A stretch of DNA of 39,280 bases from UMGS755 sp045652815. Lineage in GTDB: Bacteria > Bacillota > Clostridia > UBA1381 > UBA9506. Of the stretch, positions 1-9,382 are shown one piece after another. A program made the position numbers and the translations under genes. The notes beneath the pieces are model-generated. The model was not told the origin of the DNA. It searched no databases and saw nothing but the letters and a program-made list of their open reading frames with translations. How positions within the stretch are numbered: position 1 is the stretch's first letter; every line of letters begins with the position of its first letter. The stretch lies in assembly GCA_045652815.1 (NCBI GenBank), contig JAZOLH010000048.1, positions 1 to 39,280 on the forward strand. The letters run 5' to 3'.

Positions 1-2015
1 TGACTTTTGTGGACCGTAACTGCATAGGCGTGCTCCAGTTCTTCCAGCATGGCGGGGCCATATAAAACCCTGCGCTCGCCATCAAAGAAATCGCTGATTT
101 CATCGATATCAACGTATTCTATCACGCCCATATCACCGTTATAAATGCCTTCGCCTTCCTGACTTCCGTCAAGACTTTCCCAAGGCAGATCATAGTTATT
201 TTTAATCTGCATCACCTTGTCCCCTTCCCGCAGAGTGCGCAGAGCGGTGGTGCGTTCTTTTTTGCTTTTATGGGGCGGGTTTAACACCTCTTGCAACACT
301 TTGTTCAGCCCGATAACGCCCAGCGCCGTTTTTTTCATGGGTGAAATCACCTGAATATCACGGGCAGGGTCAAAGCCATATGTATTGGGCAGGCGCTGGC
401 TGACAAGTTCCGTCAGTTTTTCCGTAATGTCCTCTGCTCCTTGGGCAGACACGAAGAAAAAGTCTTTATCTTTTTGGTTATAGATGGGTTTTTCCCCGTG
501 GTTGATACGATGGGCATTCTGCACAATCATACTCTCTTCTGCCTGACGGAACACCGTATCAAGCCGCACCACAGGTGCTTTTTGGGAGGTGATAATATCC
601 TTTAAGGCGTTGCCTGCACCAACAGGCGGCAACTGGTCGGAATCGCCTACCAGAATCAGTTGTGCACGGGGACGAATGGCCTCTACCAAAGCAGAAAGCA
701 AAAGCACATCAGCCATACTGGCTTCATCTACGATAATCACATCTTCAGAAAGCGGATCTTCTGCATTTTTCCCGTAACTGCGCAACAGTTCATCGTCGTT
801 TCCAAAGCCAACTTCTAACAATCTATGAATGGTTTTTGCCTCTTTGCCGGCCAGTTGTGTCATCCGTTTTGCCGCACGACCCGTAGGCGCGCAAAGGGCA
901 ATTTTTTTCTTTTTTCGGCGAAAAGCCGCCAGCAAAAAGCGAATGGCTGTGGTTTTACCGGTACCGGGTCCACCCGTAATCACGGTCAAGCCCGATGTGA
1001 GCGCTGTGATGACCGCTTCTCTTTGCATCGGCGCTAAAGTGATGCCCTCTTCTTGCTCTAAAAAGTTGATTTCTTTATCTGCCTCGCGGATGGCCATTAT
1101 ATCGGCATCTTTTTCTCTTGATGCCATTTTAGACAATCTGTGAGACAACGTTTTTTCCGCACGGTAGAGTTCAGGCAAAAAGATGCCTTCATCTTCTCCA
1201 ATGCGGTCACTAATCAGTTCTTCGTTAGAAAGCAGGGAAACCACTGCGTTTTCAACCAAAAGGCTGTCCACTTCCAGCATTTGTGCCGCTGTGCCCACTA
1301 AAAGTGCACGGGGCAAAAAGGTATGTCCGCCGGAAAAGGCACTGTATAAAAGTGCATAAGTCACGCCGGAGCGGATGCGATTTTCATCATCATAATGAAC
1401 GCCTAAACTTCTTGCCACGCCATCTGCTGTTTTAAAACTGATGCCGCGGATTTGTTCGCACAGAAGATAGGGATTTTGTTCTAATTTGCTGACTGCACGG
1501 GAGCCATAACGCTCATAAAGCCGCATAGCGTGGCTGGTTGCAATACCGTGCTTTTGCATAAAAATAATCAGTTCTTCAAGGTCGCGGCTTTCTAAATAAC
1601 TTTCCCTGATTTTAAAGGCCCTCTCTTCTGTGATACCTTTAATTTCAGCCAGTCTTTCGGGGGTATCAGCAATCACGCGCAAACTATCAACGCCAAACTG
1701 CTTCACAATTTTCTCAGCTGTGGCGCGGCGTACCCCTGCGATGATGCCCGATGCCAAAAAATTCAGAATTTCCGTTTCGCCGCTTGGTTCGGGGCGGGAA
1801 AATCCCATCAGCTTCAACTGCTTACCGTAACTGGGATGAAAATGCCAGCCACCTGTAACCGTTAACGTTTCACCGGGGGTTACAAAAGGCAGAGTGCCCG
1901 TACAGGTCACCACTTCCTTATCCTCGGTTAATAAATCAAAAATGGCATAACCGTTTTCTTTATTAAAATAAATGACTTCCGTAACAGAGCCGGATAATTT
2001 CAGACCTTCTTCCAT
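1..2015 (-). CDS. recD2: RecD2-like ATP-dependent DNA helicase, 3' end cut by window edge
   Basis: A superfamily 1B 5'-3' DNA helicase of the RecD2/YrrC type, which works in repair without RecBC. I read 671 codons from ATG at 2015 to the left edge; the frame is open and ends in the conserved V-H-K-S of helicase motif V/VI, so only about 70 residues are missing. The N-terminal extension of about 340 residues (OB-like start, then helix-hairpin-helix region) distinguishes RecD2 from classical RecD. The Walker A motif GGPGTGKTT lies near residue 345, DEASM (motif II) near 427 and GDSDQLPPVG (motif III) near 455. The start lies inside the end of miaA (16-bp overlap) after GGAGGAATTCAT, so the two are translationally coupled. 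It is the last visible gene of the pyrH operon. Confidence 0.93.
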   Translation of the reverse strand, partial: MEEGLKLSGSVTEVIYFNKENGYAIFDLLTEDKEVVTCTGTLPFVTPGETLTVTGGWHFHPSYGKQLKLMGFSRPEPSGETEILNFLASGIIAGVRRATAEKIVKQFGVDSLRVIADTPERLAEIKGITEERAFKIRESYLESRDLEELIIFMQKHGIATSHAMRLYERYGSRAVSKLEQNPYLLCEQIRGISFKTADGVARSLGVHYDDENRIRSGVTYALLYSAFSGGHTFLPRALLVGTAAQMLEVDSLLVENAVVSLLSNEELISDRIGEDEGIFLPELYRAEKTLSHRLSKMASREKDADIMAIREADKEINFLEQEEGITLAPMQREAVITALTSGLTVITGGPGTGKTTAIRFLLAAFRRKKKKIALCAPTGRAAKRMTQLAGKEAKTIHRLLEVGFGNDDELLRSYGKNAEDPLSEDVIIVDEASMADVLLLSALVEAIRPRAQLILVGDSDQLPPVGAGNALKDIITSQKAPVVRLDTVFRQAEESMIVQNAHRINHGEKPIYNQKDKDFFFVSAQGAEDITEKLTELVSQRLPNTYGFDPARDIQVISPMKKTALGVIGLNKVLQEVLNPPHKSKKERTTALRTLREGDKVMQIKNNYDLPWESLDGSQEGEGIYNGDMGVIEYVDIDEISDFFDGERRVLYGPAMLEELEHAYAVTVHKS

Positions 2016-2923
2016 ATGAATTCCTCCAGCACCGTCTTTTCGGCATTTGCATCAAACGGATCAAGCACATGGTAGCGCGCATCGCGGCGGAACCAAGTCA
2101 ACTGCCTTTTTGCATAATGGCGGGTTGCCTGCTTGATAGCATCAATACATTCTTCTTTTGTGCAAAGACCATCAAAATAATCAAACACTTCTTTATAGCC
2201 AATGCCCTGCATAGACTGCATCTCTTTGGTAAGACCAATCTCTTTAAGATGGGCGGCTTCTTCAAATAAGCCCTGCTCCACCATCTGATCAACACGCAGA
2301 TCAATGCGCCCGTAGAGAAGGTCGCGAGGGGGTGATAACAAAATCATAAAGGCGTCATAAGGCGAGGGAATCTCGCGGGAGCGTTTGTTCTGCTCCGTCA
2401 TGGTCATACCCGTTGTTTCAAAAATTTCTAAAGCACGAATCACACGCTTTGTGTTGTTGGGGTGAATGGCACGGGCGGCTTCGGGATCGATGGCGCAAAG
2501 GCGGGCATAAACGGGCTCAATGCCCTCTGTTTCCACCTGCGCCCAAAGACGCTGGCGCACGGATGCATCGGGGGTTTCTTCCGCAAACTGAATGTTATCC
2601 ACCAAGGAAGAAATATAAAGCCCCGTACCTCCTGCAATAATAGGAAGTTTGCCGCGAGAGAGAATATCATCAATACATTCCTTCGCACGCTTTACATAAT
2701 CCGCCACGGAAAAAGTATCAAAAGGCGCAACAAAGTCCAGCAGATGATGAGGGACCCCCTCCATTTCCTCTGCTGTTGGCTTTGCGCTGGCGATATTAAG
2801 TTCTTTGTAAATCTGTATGGAATCGGCAGAAATCACTTCCCCGCCATACTGTTTGGCAAGCCGAATCGCCAGCCCAGTTTTCCCGCTGGCTGTAGGACCT
2901 GCCACCACCATGATTTGTTTCAT
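2000..2923 (-). CDS. miaA: tRNA dimethylallyltransferase MiaA
   Basis: Transfers a dimethylallyl group from DMAPP to N6 of A37 in tRNAs reading UNN codons; cytoplasmic. The 307-residue protein is of normal family length. It starts with the P-loop GPTASGKT (residues 9-16) and the following SADSIQIYK segment, which forms the active site; the region around residues 115-180 is the tRNA-binding insertion. The start ATG follows AAAAGGAG at a normal distance. It sits 12 bp after mutL, a common bacterial pairing, and its 3' end overlaps the recD2 start. Its substrate DMAPP comes from the MEP pathway, of which dxr is encoded in the same operon. Confidence 0.97.
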   Translation of the reverse strand: MKQIMVVAGPTASGKTGLAIRLAKQYGGEVISADSIQIYKELNIASAKPTAEEMEGVPHHLLDFVAPFDTFSVADYVKRAKECIDDILSRGKLPIIAGGTGLYISSLVDNIQFAEETPDASVRQRLWAQVETEGIEPVYARLCAIDPEAARAIHPNNTKRVIRALEIFETTGMTMTEQNKRSREIPSPYDAFMILLSPPRDLLYGRIDLRVDQMVEQGLFEEAAHLKEIGLTKEMQSMQGIGYKEVFDYFDGLCTKEECIDAIKQATRHYAKRQLTWFRRDARYHVLDPFDANAEKTVLEEFIWKKV

Positions 2924-2935
2924 GGGCTTCTCCTT

Positions 2936-4927
2936 TTAAACAATACGTTTAAACTGTTTTTCAATAAAACCTCGTGTCATCGCCACGGTGATAGGTCTGC
3001 CGTGGGGACAGGTGTTAATGGCTTCTAAACTGAACACCTGATCCAGCAAGGTTTTAATTTCTTCTTCTTTTAGTTTGTTGCCCGCTTTTACGGCGCTTTT
3101 GCAAGCGATGGTATACAGGGCACGCTCGGTTTTTTCACCACGGGCATCGCGACGACCGTCACCTAAATTACCCAGCACCTCTAAGAACAAAGAGCGCAGA
3201 GCTTCTTCATCCAAAGATTCGGGAGCACCGCGGAGGACCACGGTTTTTTCGCCAAAGGGTTCGGCTTCAAAACCCATGGCTTCCAATACATTACGATACT
3301 CTGTAAACAAACTGTCCTCGGTAGAGGTCAGGCGCACGGTTACGGGCAAAAGCAGCATCTGAGACTGGACTCTGCGACCCAAAAACTCTTTTAACAGTGC
3401 TTCATAGCGGATGCGCTCGTGTGCCGCGTGCTGGTCAACTAAGAGCATTTGTCCCGCTTTTTCAACGATGATATATGTATCAAAAATTGTACCGCAAATA
3501 CGGTAGTCTTCTTGCTTGGTTTCAATGATTTCTTCTGCCTGTGTTTTCGGCGCATCGTCAAGAGCCGCCACATCGAAGACGGTTACTTCCTTGGGCTCTT
3601 CTTGGCGTGTCACGGGCGCAGGCACAGATTCTTCTTTGCGAGCCGCAGGTGCAGCCGTGGGTTCTTCCTTGCGAGCCACCTCTGTCTCAACCACCGTTTC
3701 AACAATCGGCTTGGTCACAGGCACATCAATGGGTTTTGCAGGCTCAACTTTTTTGGGCGCCTCTCCCTGCCACGCAAAAGGATTGGCAGGTTTTTTGGGC
3801 GCAGGCGTTGTAAACTCCTGCATCACGGGGGCTTTCACCGCCGGACGATTGCCAAAGTTTGACACAGCATGACGGGTTACGGGATGAATGGGAACAACCT
3901 CTTCATCGTCAGTTGACAATGTGACCGCAGGGATTTCCTGCTTTTGATACAGGGCGTTTTTCGCCGCCCAATACACCGCGTGATACACCGCTTTTTCATC
4001 AGCAAATTTCGCTTCCAGTTTGGTGGGATGTACGTTAATATCCACCATTGTCGGCGGCAAGTTGATTAAGAGTACACAGGCGGGGAATTTGCCGCCCATC
4101 ACTTCGTTTTTATAGGCCTCCTCCACCGCACGGGCCAGCAAAGGACTTTTGATATAACGACCATTCACGAAGAAATTCTGCATGCTTCTGTTGGGACGAG
4201 CCCCCGCACCTGTGGCGCAGAAGCCCTTGGCAGAAACACCGTTTTCTTCGTAATCGGCAGGTCGCATGGTGTTCTTTAAATCTTTGCCATATACAGCAAA
4301 AATCGCATTTAATAAATCAGAATTCCCTGCCGTAAACAGGGTTTCTTTTCCGTCAATTAAAAGGCGGAAGGAAACATCGGCACGAGCCAGCGCCAAACGG
4401 TTCACAATATCGCTCACATAGCCCGCCTCGGTGTAGTTTTTCCGCAAAAATTTCATACGGGCAGGGGTGTTCATAAATAAATCGCGGACAACAACCGTTG
4501 TACCGATGGGGCATCCCGCTTCGGCACATTCGACCACTTCTCCGCCATCGGACATAAGATGTGTGCCCGTTTCTTCATCGGCAGTACGAGTGTAAATCTC
4601 CAATTTGCTCACCGCGCCGATACTGGACAAAGCTTCACCACGGAAACCCAAACTCATGATGGCATCTAAATCTTCTGCTTCACGGATTTTGCTGGTGGCG
4701 TGACGAAGGAGTGCTGTGGGCACATCTTCTTTTGCCATACCGCTACCGTTATCCGTTACGCGGATATAACTGATGCCACCGTTTTTAATCTCGGTGACAA
4801 TATGGGTCGCCCCCGCATCCAGCGCGTTTTCCAAAAGTTCCTTTACAACGGAAGCAGGACGTTCTACCACTTCACCTGCGGCAATCTTGTTGGAAACAGA
4901 TTTATCTAAAACCTTGATTTTTCCCAT
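2936..4927 (-). CDS. mutL: DNA mismatch repair protein MutL
   Basis: A 663-residue MutL. The N-terminal GHKL ATPase carries ENALDAGA, DNGSGM and GFRGEAL; a proline/glutamate-rich linker spans roughly residues 340-460; the C-terminal dimerisation domain follows. That domain contains DQHAAHERIRYE, which fits the DQHA(x)2E(x)4E metal-binding endonuclease motif, and CPHGRP, so this is a nicking-competent MutL as in other Firmicutes rather than the E. coli type. An in-frame GTG lies three codons upstream (4936), but GAGGTG six bases before the ATG at 4927 makes that the better start. mutS is not adjacent: the upstream neighbour is rseP. Confidence 0.96.
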   Translation of the reverse strand: MGKIKVLDKSVSNKIAAGEVVERPASVVKELLENALDAGATHIVTEIKNGGISYIRVTDNGSGMAKEDVPTALLRHATSKIREAEDLDAIMSLGFRGEALSSIGAVSKLEIYTRTADEETGTHLMSDGGEVVECAEAGCPIGTTVVVRDLFMNTPARMKFLRKNYTEAGYVSDIVNRLALARADVSFRLLIDGKETLFTAGNSDLLNAIFAVYGKDLKNTMRPADYEENGVSAKGFCATGAGARPNRSMQNFFVNGRYIKSPLLARAVEEAYKNEVMGGKFPACVLLINLPPTMVDINVHPTKLEAKFADEKAVYHAVYWAAKNALYQKQEIPAVTLSTDDEEVVPIHPVTRHAVSNFGNRPAVKAPVMQEFTTPAPKKPANPFAWQGEAPKKVEPAKPIDVPVTKPIVETVVETEVARKEEPTAAPAARKEESVPAPVTRQEEPKEVTVFDVAALDDAPKTQAEEIIETKQEDYRICGTIFDTYIIVEKAGQMLLVDQHAAHERIRYEALLKEFLGRRVQSQMLLLPVTVRLTSTEDSLFTEYRNVLEAMGFEAEPFGEKTVVLRGAPESLDEEALRSLFLEVLGNLGDGRRDARGEKTERALYTIACKSAVKAGNKLKEEEIKTLLDQVFSLEAINTCPHGRPITVAMTRGFIEKQFKRIV

Positions 4928-4945
4928 GAGTTTCACCTCTTCTAT

Positions 4946-5977
4946 CTAGAAAAGTTTTGTAATGTCCATATAAGCAATCACTAAGGATAGTAAAATTAAA
5001 AGTGCAAATCCCACCAGATGCACGATGCCTTCTTTTTCAGGCGGGATGGGTTTTCGGCGAATCATTTCCACGAAAACAAAGAAAATGCGGCCACCGTCTA
5101 AGGCGGGGATAGGCAGCAGATTGAAAACGCCTAAGTTAATGGTTAACAAAATGGCCAGCTGAAGTAAACTCAAAAAGCCCGCCCAGCCGCTTTCCACCGT
5201 TTCTTTCACGGCGGTGCCGATTTCAGAAACAATGCCGATGGGCCCTGCCATATTCTGAAAACCGATTTTACCTTGCAGCAAATCAATCACGGATTCAAGC
5301 ACCACCCGAACATAAAAAACGGTGGTATAAAAGCCCGACTTAATCGTTAGGAACAGGTTGTTTTCCTTTGCCATCATACGAATGCCCAAAGCATAACCCG
5401 TTTCTGTTTTTTGGGGAGATACGGAAAGGGTTTTTGTTTCTCCTTCCCGGCGGATCGTTACGGTTGTTTCCTCCCCCGTCAGTTTGCTCATTTCCCAAGA
5501 CAAATCGCTGACGATATGAATCCGCTTGCCGCCAAAATGAGTGATTTCATCTCCGGCCATCATACCGGCCGCTTCTGCCGCACTGCCGGGAGAAACATCA
5601 TACACCTGGGGAACGCTGATGCCCTGCGCCGTTCCATACACAAAGAACAGGAGCAAAAGCCCCAAGAGAAGATTCATAAAAGCGCCCGACACCAAAACAA
5701 TCAGTTTGGCCCAAGCGGGTTTATTAGAAAGGGCCCGCTCGTCACTTGACGAAGCATCTTCCCCCTCCAGCGCACAAAAACCGCCGATGGGCAAAGCGCG
5801 AACGGAATACAGGGTTTCGCCCTTTTGTTTTGCAAACAGTTTCGGACCCATGCCGATGGCAAATTCATGCACACGGATTTTCAAAAGTTTTGCCGCCAAA
5901 AAATGGCCTAATTCATGTACAAAAATCAGAATACAAAAGATTAAAATCGCACAAACAGCGGTCCATAAACCAGTCAT
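4946..5977 (-). CDS. rseP: RIP metalloprotease RseP (site-2 protease family)
   Basis: An intramembrane zinc metalloprotease (RseP/RasP, M50B) that cleaves transmembrane substrates such as anti-sigma factors and signal-peptide remnants. The first membrane segment contains the zinc motif HELGH near residue 21; a PDZ domain occupies about residues 115-200; the last part has the second catalytic motif N-L-L-P-I-P-A-L-D-G-G. At 343 residues it has the short single-PDZ form usual in Firmicutes. It starts 14 bp after dxr, in the classic cdsA-dxr-rseP order. No substrate can be told from the sequence. Confidence 0.95.
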   Translation of the reverse strand: MTGLWTAVCAILIFCILIFVHELGHFLAAKLLKIRVHEFAIGMGPKLFAKQKGETLYSVRALPIGGFCALEGEDASSSDERALSNKPAWAKLIVLVSGAFMNLLLGLLLLFFVYGTAQGISVPQVYDVSPGSAAEAAGMMAGDEITHFGGKRIHIVSDLSWEMSKLTGEETTVTIRREGETKTLSVSPQKTETGYALGIRMMAKENNLFLTIKSGFYTTVFYVRVVLESVIDLLQGKIGFQNMAGPIGIVSEIGTAVKETVESGWAGFLSLLQLAILLTINLGVFNLLPIPALDGGRIFFVFVEMIRRKPIPPEKEGIVHLVGFALLILLSLVIAYMDITKLF

Positions 5978-5991
5978 AAAATCCTCATTTC

Positions 5992-7152
5992 TTACTGACT
6001 CACAAGGTCTGTCACGGTTTTTCTTGCCCAGCGGTCAGCTGCTAAAATATCTTCTAAACTTGGATTTTCTTTTGTTTTGTGAAGGTCCATCACCTGCTCG
6101 ATGACAGAAGCAATCTCCAAAAAGCCAATCTTGTTATGTAGAAACAGAGAAACCGCCGCCTCGTTAGCACCGTTTAACACGCAAGGCATAGTATGCCCGA
6201 TTTTAGCCGCGCGATACGCCAAGGCTAAACAACGGAAGGTTTCCATATCCGGTTTTTCAAATGTTAATGAGCCCACGGATGCCAAATCCAGTTCGTTGCC
6301 CATCATAGGCATACGTTCGGGATAGGTCAGCGCCAGCTGAATGGGCAATTTCATATCAGGCACACCCAGTTGGGCTAAAACCGCGCCATCCGTCAGTTCC
6401 ACCATAGAGTGAATGATGCTCTGGCGGTGGACTAAAACATCAATTTTATCTGCGGTCACGCCGAAGAGCTGCGCCGCTTCTAGCACCTCTAAGCCTTTGT
6501 TCATCAAGGTGGCAGAATCAATGGTAATTTTTGCGCCCATATCCCAGTTGGGATGCTTCAGGGCCTGCGCAGGTGTAATATCTGCAAGTTCTGCACGTGT
6601 CTTGCCTGCAAAAGGTCCGCCGGATGCGGTTAAGATAATACGCTTCACTTCAGCATCTCGGCGCTCCTGTGCTACCGCTTCCAAGCACTGGAACACAGCG
6701 CTATGTTCACTGTCAACAGGAATCAGTTCTGCGCCTGATTTTTTCATTTCTGCACGGACAATATCGCCTGCCGCCACCAAGGTTTCTTTGTTGGCAAGAG
6801 CCAGACGTTTTCCCGCCCGAATAGCAGCTAAGGCCGGCTTTAAACCTGCCAGCCCTACGATTGCGGCAATCACTGTATCTGCCTCAGGCAGTGCCGCCAG
6901 TTCTTCCATGCCAACGTCACCTGCTAACACTTTGGTGTCCGTATCGGCAATGTTTTCTTTTAATTTTTGCGCAAGAGATTCATCAGCCACGCAAGCATAG
7001 CGTGGCTGAAATTCTCTGATTTGTTCTTCTAAAAGCTCAATGTTCCGTCCGGCACCAAGTCCTAAAACGCACATATCCTCACGGGAGCGAATCACCTCGA
7101 GCGACTGTGTACCGATAGAGCCGGTGGAACCTAAAATCGTTACGTGCATCAT
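5992..7152 (-). CDS. dxr: 1-deoxy-D-xylulose-5-phosphate reductoisomerase
   Basis: Second enzyme of the MEP isoprenoid pathway: converts DXP to 2-C-methyl-D-erythritol 4-phosphate using NADPH and a divalent metal. The 386 residues include the nucleotide-binding start GSTGSIGTQSLEV, ANKETLVAAG, the metal-binding PVDSEHSA, ASGGPF and the HPNWDMGAKITIDSATLMN stretch. Two ATGs stand in tandem at the start (7152 and 7149); the first overlaps the cdsA stop by 4 bp (ATGA), the second leaves a TGATG junction, so coupling holds either way. It feeds uppS (undecaprenyl diphosphate) and miaA (DMAPP) in the same operon. Confidence 0.97.
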   Translation of the reverse strand: MMHVTILGSTGSIGTQSLEVIRSREDMCVLGLGAGRNIELLEEQIREFQPRYACVADESLAQKLKENIADTDTKVLAGDVGMEELAALPEADTVIAAIVGLAGLKPALAAIRAGKRLALANKETLVAAGDIVRAEMKKSGAELIPVDSEHSAVFQCLEAVAQERRDAEVKRIILTASGGPFAGKTRAELADITPAQALKHPNWDMGAKITIDSATLMNKGLEVLEAAQLFGVTADKIDVLVHRQSIIHSMVELTDGAVLAQLGVPDMKLPIQLALTYPERMPMMGNELDLASVGSLTFEKPDMETFRCLALAYRAAKIGHTMPCVLNGANEAAVSLFLHNKIGFLEIASVIEQVMDLHKTKENPSLEDILAADRWARKTVTDLVSQ

Positions 7153-7976
7153 TTTGAAATTACCTCAAATATCTGCAGGAAATAGTATGTAAGGGGTGCG
7201 ATAAAGAGCAGACTATCCACTCTATCAACCAATCCCCCGTGACCGGGCATTAAGTTACCAAAATCCTTGATGCCGTATTCACGCTTGATAACGGATGCGG
7301 AAAGGTCGCCAAGTTGTGCCACAACGCCGCACAAAAGACCTAAAGTCAAAATAGCGGGATAAGAAATTGTGCAGGCAAAACCAAAGTCAAGCACAAGACC
7401 GTAAATGCCGAAGGTGATAACGCCGCCTAACACAGCGCCGATAGAACCTTCCACGGTTTTGTTGGGGCTCACTTTGGGAATCAGTTTGTGTTTGCCCAGA
7501 TTGCAACCCACAAAGTAAGCGAATGTATCCGGCATCCAAGCACCTAAAAAGGTCATCAGCACCAGCAGAGTGCCTGCATTCATCATACGGATATAGCTCA
7601 CATACATCGGGAGAATCACCGCATACACCACCATAAAAAGTGAGTGGCAAACATCGCGGAATTTAATCTCATCGTTCCAGAAAACAGAACAGATTAAAAG
7701 CAGTAAGAGATAAACAACCAAAACCAGCGGCATCCAGCCCCCCTGCCAGTTTTCCGGCAGAATGGGTTTCACTAAAAGTGCCGCCGCGGCAATGGTGGAT
7801 AAGGTGATGAGTTGCCATCTTTTGCCCTGTCCGAATGTGGTGCGCAGTTCGTGCAACATAATAAAGCAAGCCGCCGCCATCATTAAATGGAAAATGGCAG
7901 AGGTTGAAAAAATCATCGCCAGCACAATCACAATGCCGACTGCCGCACTGATTACGCGAATTTTCAGTTTAGACAC
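7149..7976 (-). CDS. cdsA: Phosphatidate cytidylyltransferase CdsA
   Basis: Integral membrane enzyme that makes CDP-diacylglycerol from phosphatidate and CTP, the branch point of phospholipid synthesis. The 275-residue sequence has several hydrophobic segments and the CdsA signature near its C-terminus: IKREYGIKDFGNLMPGHGG followed by D-R-V-D-S. The start is GTG, preceded by AAAGGAAG. It lies between uppS and dxr. Its product is the substrate of pgsA, encoded separately at 31573-32115. Confidence 0.95.
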   Translation of the reverse strand: MSKLKIRVISAAVGIVIVLAMIFSTSAIFHLMMAAACFIMLHELRTTFGQGKRWQLITLSTIAAAALLVKPILPENWQGGWMPLVLVVYLLLLLICSVFWNDEIKFRDVCHSLFMVVYAVILPMYVSYIRMMNAGTLLVLMTFLGAWMPDTFAYFVGCNLGKHKLIPKVSPNKTVEGSIGAVLGGVITFGIYGLVLDFGFACTISYPAILTLGLLCGVVAQLGDLSASVIKREYGIKDFGNLMPGHGGLVDRVDSLLFIAPLTYYFLQIFEVISK

Positions 7977-8008
7977 GCTCCGTCTTCCTTTCGCATCAAA
8001 ATTCTGTC

Positions 8009-8767
8009 TTATTTATGACCACCAAATCGTCTGTCACGATTCTGATAGTCTAAAATAGCTTGTGTAAAATCCTTTGTGGAAAAATCGGGCCAGTTAATGT
8101 TGGAGAACCAAAATTCACTGTAAGCCGACTGCCACAGGAGAAAGTTTGACAAACGAAGTTCGCCGCTGGGACGGATAATCAGGTCCACATCGGGCACATC
8201 GTCTGTATAAACGTGCTTGGATAAAGTCTGTTCCGTAATGTCTTCAGCTGATAACTTGCCATCGGCATTTTCAGCACACAGTTTGCGAACTGCGTTCACA
8301 ATTTCCTGTCTGCCGCCATAGTTAATGGCAAGATAAAGCACCAGACCTTCTCGGTCTTTTGTGTATTCATGAACTTTATCAATTTCTTCGTTAATTTCGT
8401 CAGATAAGCCGCTTCTGTCACCAATCACGCGGATGATAACATTTTTACCGGCCAGCTGATCACGGTCTTTTAAGTACTCTAAGAGAAGGTCCATTAAGGC
8501 ATCCACTTCTTCTTTAGGGCGCTTCCAGTTTTCGGTACTGAAGGCATAAGCGGTTATGTAGCGAACGCCAACCTTATCGGCAAACTCCGTAATCTGACGG
8601 AGTTTCTGTGCCCCCGCTCTGTGACCTGCACTGCGGGAAAGACCTCTTGCCTGCGCCCAACGACCGTTACCGTCCATAATAATACCCACGTGTTTGGGTA
8701 CGTTAGCAGGGTCAACTTCCGTTAAAAGCTGCTCGGCCTTGCGGAATTTTTTTAAAAAGTCAAACAT
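8009..8767 (-). CDS. uppS: Isoprenyl transferase (undecaprenyl diphosphate synthase)
   Basis: Cis-prenyltransferase that builds the undecaprenyl carrier for peptidoglycan and wall polymers from IPP and FPP. The motif GIIMDGNGRWA has the catalytic Asp, and RPSGELRLSNFLLWQ is the second family signature. The open frame extends 27 codons upstream into frr, but AAAGGGG before the ATG at 8767 and alignment of the family N-terminus favour MFDFLKKF as the start, giving 252 residues. It follows frr by 34 bp. Confidence 0.95.
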   Translation of the reverse strand: MFDFLKKFRKAEQLLTEVDPANVPKHVGIIMDGNGRWAQARGLSRSAGHRAGAQKLRQITEFADKVGVRYITAYAFSTENWKRPKEEVDALMDLLLEYLKDRDQLAGKNVIIRVIGDRSGLSDEINEEIDKVHEYTKDREGLVLYLAINYGGRQEIVNAVRKLCAENADGKLSAEDITEQTLSKHVYTDDVPDVDLIIRPSGELRLSNFLLWQSAYSEFWFSNINWPDFSTKDFTQAILDYQNRDRRFGGHK

Positions 8768-8801
8768 ATGTGTCCCCTTTTTGTTCGGCTTTCGCCTGAC
8801 A

Positions 8802-9347
8802 TCAGATTTCCATAATTTCCTTATCTTTTTTAGCGGCAATACCGTCAATATCCTTGGTGTACTGATCAGTCAGTTTCTGAATATCGGTTTCAGCACTCTT
8901 TAAATCGTCTTCGGTGATTTCGCCATTTTTCTTCTGTGCTTTGTAAGCATCGATAGCATCACGACGGATGTTACGGATAGCAACCTTTGCTTCTTCTGCA
9001 CGTTTGGAAACACCTTTTACCAGTTCCTTACGACGGTCTTCTGTCAGTGCAGGGAAATTGATACGAATCATTTTACCGTCGTTGTTGGGGGTGATGCCCA
9101 GATCGGATTTTAAAATTGCCTTTTCAATATCACCTAAGATAGAAGCATCCCAAGGCTGAATGGTCAGCATTCTCGCTTCAGGAACAGCAACGGTACCAAC
9201 CTGCTGCAGCGGGGTGGGTGTTCCATAATAGTCAACGGTGATTTTATCCAGCAGAGCGGGATTTGCACGGCCTGCGCGGATTGCCGCATAGTCATATTCC
9301 AAAGATGCAATGGCTTTGTCCATTTTTACTTTAATTTCTTCGTACAT
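8802..9347 (-). CDS. frr: Ribosome recycling factor
   Basis: With EF-G, splits post-termination ribosomes. The 181-residue sequence is collinear with the family (about 185): an N-terminal helix, the beta-rich domain II around the segment DYYGTPTPL, and long C-terminal helices ending in the region rich in Lys and Glu. It lies directly after pyrH, as in most bacteria. An AAAGGAAG ribosome site stands about ten bases before the ATG. Confidence 0.97.
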   Translation of the reverse strand: MYEEIKVKMDKAIASLEYDYAAIRAGRANPALLDKITVDYYGTPTPLQQVGTVAVPEARMLTIQPWDASILGDIEKAILKSDLGITPNNDGKMIRINFPALTEDRRKELVKGVSKRAEEAKVAIRNIRRDAIDAYKAQKKNGEITEDDLKSAETDIQKLTDQYTKDIDGIAAKKDKEIMEI

Positions 9348-9382
9348 TGTGTAATACTTCCTTTCAGTTTAAACTATGTAAT

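Noticed and set aside
3449..3872. Long open frames on the plus strand across mutL, and similar ones at 2462-3028, 5541-6104, 6413-7000 and 11879-12445
   Set aside because: They lie wholly opposite clear genes, have no family motifs and mostly no ribosome site; they are by-products of codon use.
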